DNA from: Verrucomicrobiales bacterium
Lineage (GTDB): Bacteria > Verrucomicrobiota > Verrucomicrobiia > Verrucomicrobiales > DEV007
Length of the DNA stretch: 5,511 nucleotides
NCBI GenBank assembly: GCA_002696885.1
Contig: NZSO01000039.1
Coordinates: forward strand, 1-5,511
Reading direction: 5' to 3'
The notes beneath the pieces are model-generated. The model did no database searches and was not told the DNA's origin. It saw only the letters and a program-made list of their open reading frames with translations. Made by a program: the position numbers and the translations under genes. Position 1 is the stretch's first letter. Each line of letters begins with the position of its first letter. Positions 4,369 to 5,511 of the stretch are shown piece by piece.

Positions 4369-5511
4369 TCAGGGATTCTCCTTTTGCTTTAAATCTTGTT
4401 TTGGCTGATTGGGTGAAGTTAAATCTTCAATCACCTTTAGGCTATTTTGAATAGTGTTTGGAATTATACCAATGGCTTCTGGAATAATTTCTGCTGGATT
4501 TGTGTTCTTTAGTACTTTTTCTCCATCAGCAATTATGTTTCTTGGTATAGAGAAATTCACAGGTTCCCATTTGGGGGCTGATAGTTCTCCAGATCCTTTG
4601 TATCTCAACAACCTTGACAGTGGCCATCCTACCAAATTTAAGTGTCCGCGTGCATTCATTTCTGCCTCTAAATTTACAGTATTATCTGTTAAATTTATGA
4701 ACCCATTAGACCTTAATATAAAACCTGGGGTCAATGCTTGAAAGTCTATTAAATTCATTAGTCCATTTCTAGTTCTGAATGATGCTTTTGCAGATTTAGC
4801 TACGCTGTATCCAGCCTTTGGTTCGCGTAGTACGGAACTTATAATTGGTGATATAGGCCCAAGAATAGGAATTGAAAAAACATTTCCCTGAGTCAAAGAT
4901 AACGTTCCCTCTCCATTCCAGTTTTCGGGTTTTTTGGTTGGAATTTTAAAGCCGACGTCTCCGCCGACTATTCCATTAGTTTTACTTTTTAAGTCAAACG
5001 TATTGACCAATTTTCCGAATTGTAAATTTTCAGCTTGGATTCTTCCACTATAATAACCGTCGTCCTCATTAAGAGACGCTGAGCCAATGTGTCTAAATTT
5101 TCCATCAACGAATTCACCGTCTATCCTGATGTTTAACTTATTTCCATTTACTGATACAGACCCTTTTGGATTATTAATGGTTACTACTTTATTAAATAAC
5201 TTTGTTTTAGCAGTACTAGAAGAATTAAAAGTAAATACGATACTTGTTTCCTGATTGTCTTTTGTATCAATTATCCCATTTAAAGTGATATATGGAGGAT
5301 CATTGAATTGATATTTGCCAAGTGTTTCACTAACAGAATTTGAGAAATATCCCGCAGTTATATGTGGGAAAATACTACCATCTAATTTGGTTAAACTAAC
5401 TAGACCGTTGGTGAGGTTTATTTCTGCTTTATTTCCACTTAAATATCCCTCTTTTCTGTCCAATCGGAAATTAGATATGGTAATATTTTCTTTTTTTAAA
5501 CTTATCTTACC
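4369..5511 (-). CDS. AsmA-like protein, C-terminal part (5' end beyond window)
   Basis: The frame is open from the right edge to a TGA at 4371-4369, giving 380 visible residues; no upstream stop is seen, so a TTG at 5463 is not a credible start and the N-terminus is missing. The visible part is rich in short beta-strand-like alternations (for example GSVSVNGNKLNIRIDGEF). The block from about residue 200 to 320 resembles the AsmA-like C-terminal region: GEGTLSLTQGNVFSIPILGP, then SVAKSAKASFRTRNG, then GHLNLVGWPLSRLLRYKGSG and APKWEPVNF. A polar tail ends in a Lys/Gln/Asn-rich stretch. AsmA-family proteins of Gram-negative bacteria are large envelope proteins, anchored in the inner membrane and linked to outer-membrane assembly or lipid transfer. 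That would imply a diderm host and a missing N-terminal membrane anchor. It converges on the kinase gene with a 7-bp gap and no terminator hairpin between them. Family assignment is by motif recognition, moderately sure; specific function is unknown. Confidence 0.7.
   Translation of the reverse strand, partial: GKISLKKENITISNFRLDRKEGYLSGNKAEINLTNGLVSLTKLDGSIFPHITAGYFSNSVSETLGKYQFNDPPYITLNGIIDTKDNQETSIVFTFNSSSTAKTKLFNKVVTINNPKGSVSVNGNKLNIRIDGEFVDGKFRHIGSASLNEDDGYYSGRIQAENLQFGKLVNTFDLKSKTNGIVGGDVGFKIPTKKPENWNGEGTLSLTQGNVFSIPILGPISPIISSVLREPKAGYSVAKSAKASFRTRNGLMNLIDFQALTPGFILRSNGFINLTDNTVNLEAEMNARGHLNLVGWPLSRLLRYKGSGELSAPKWEPVNFSIPRNIIADGEKVLKNTNPAEIIPEAIGIIPNTIQNSLKVIEDLTSPNQPKQDLKQKENP

Noticed and set aside
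4340..4400. Bidirectional terminator between the two convergent genes
   Set aside because: The gap is 7 bp and no GC-rich stem followed by a T-run is seen in either direction around it.
5461..5463. TTG as the start of the AsmA-like gene
   Set aside because: The same frame stays open to the window edge with protein-like sequence, there is no SD site, and AsmA-like proteins need an N-terminal part that is absent here.

Overview
The window is AT-rich, gene-dense bacterial chromosome. It carries a conserved translation cluster on the minus strand (rpmI-rplT-pheS-pheT, encoding L35, L20 and both subunits of phenylalanyl-tRNA synthetase), a divergently transcribed hybrid sensor kinase, and the C-terminal part of an AsmA-like protein that converges on the kinase. 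The style of L20 (PASRKRRKR start) and L35 (GKRHLLLNKNRKRKR core), the AsmA-like protein and the weak use of Shine-Dalgarno sites point to a low-GC, perhaps marine, member of the Verrucomicrobiota/PVC group. That assignment is inference from remembered family patterns, not a search result. No mobile element, CRISPR array, tRNA or rRNA is visible.

Layout. Bases 1-796 (minus) hold the first 265 codons of pheT, cut by the window edge. pheS (796-1809, minus) overlaps it by one base (TAATG). A 64-bp gap with a bulged GATC-containing hairpin separates pheS from rplT (1874-2248, minus). A 137-bp leader full of inverted repeats lies between rplT and rpmI (2386-2598, minus). Bases 2599-2738 are a divergent control region with plausible promoters for both directions. 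A soluble PAS-HisKA-HATPase-REC hybrid kinase occupies 2739-4361 (plus). After only 7 bp the AsmA-like gene ends at 4369 (minus) and runs off the right edge.

How the parts work together. L35 and L20 are large-subunit ribosomal proteins, and PheS/PheT form the alpha2-beta2 synthetase that charges tRNA-Phe, so the four minus-strand genes are a translation operon. infC, which often precedes rpmI, is not next to it. The kinase has its own promoter candidate and no adjacent response regulator or output domain, so its target cannot be read from the context.

The most interesting signal is in the untranslated leaders of rpmI and rplT. Neither start codon has a Shine-Dalgarno site at normal distance. 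In both, a perfect 7-bp inverted repeat encloses exactly 30 nt and ends exactly 6 nt before the ATG, with a purine-rich SD-like block just upstream of the 5' arm (GGAGGG for rpmI, GAGGG for rplT). This shared geometry suggests a paired RNA element controlling L35 and L20 translation, perhaps a split ribosome-binding site or an L20 autoregulation site. A candidate bulged hairpin lies further upstream in the rplT leader.
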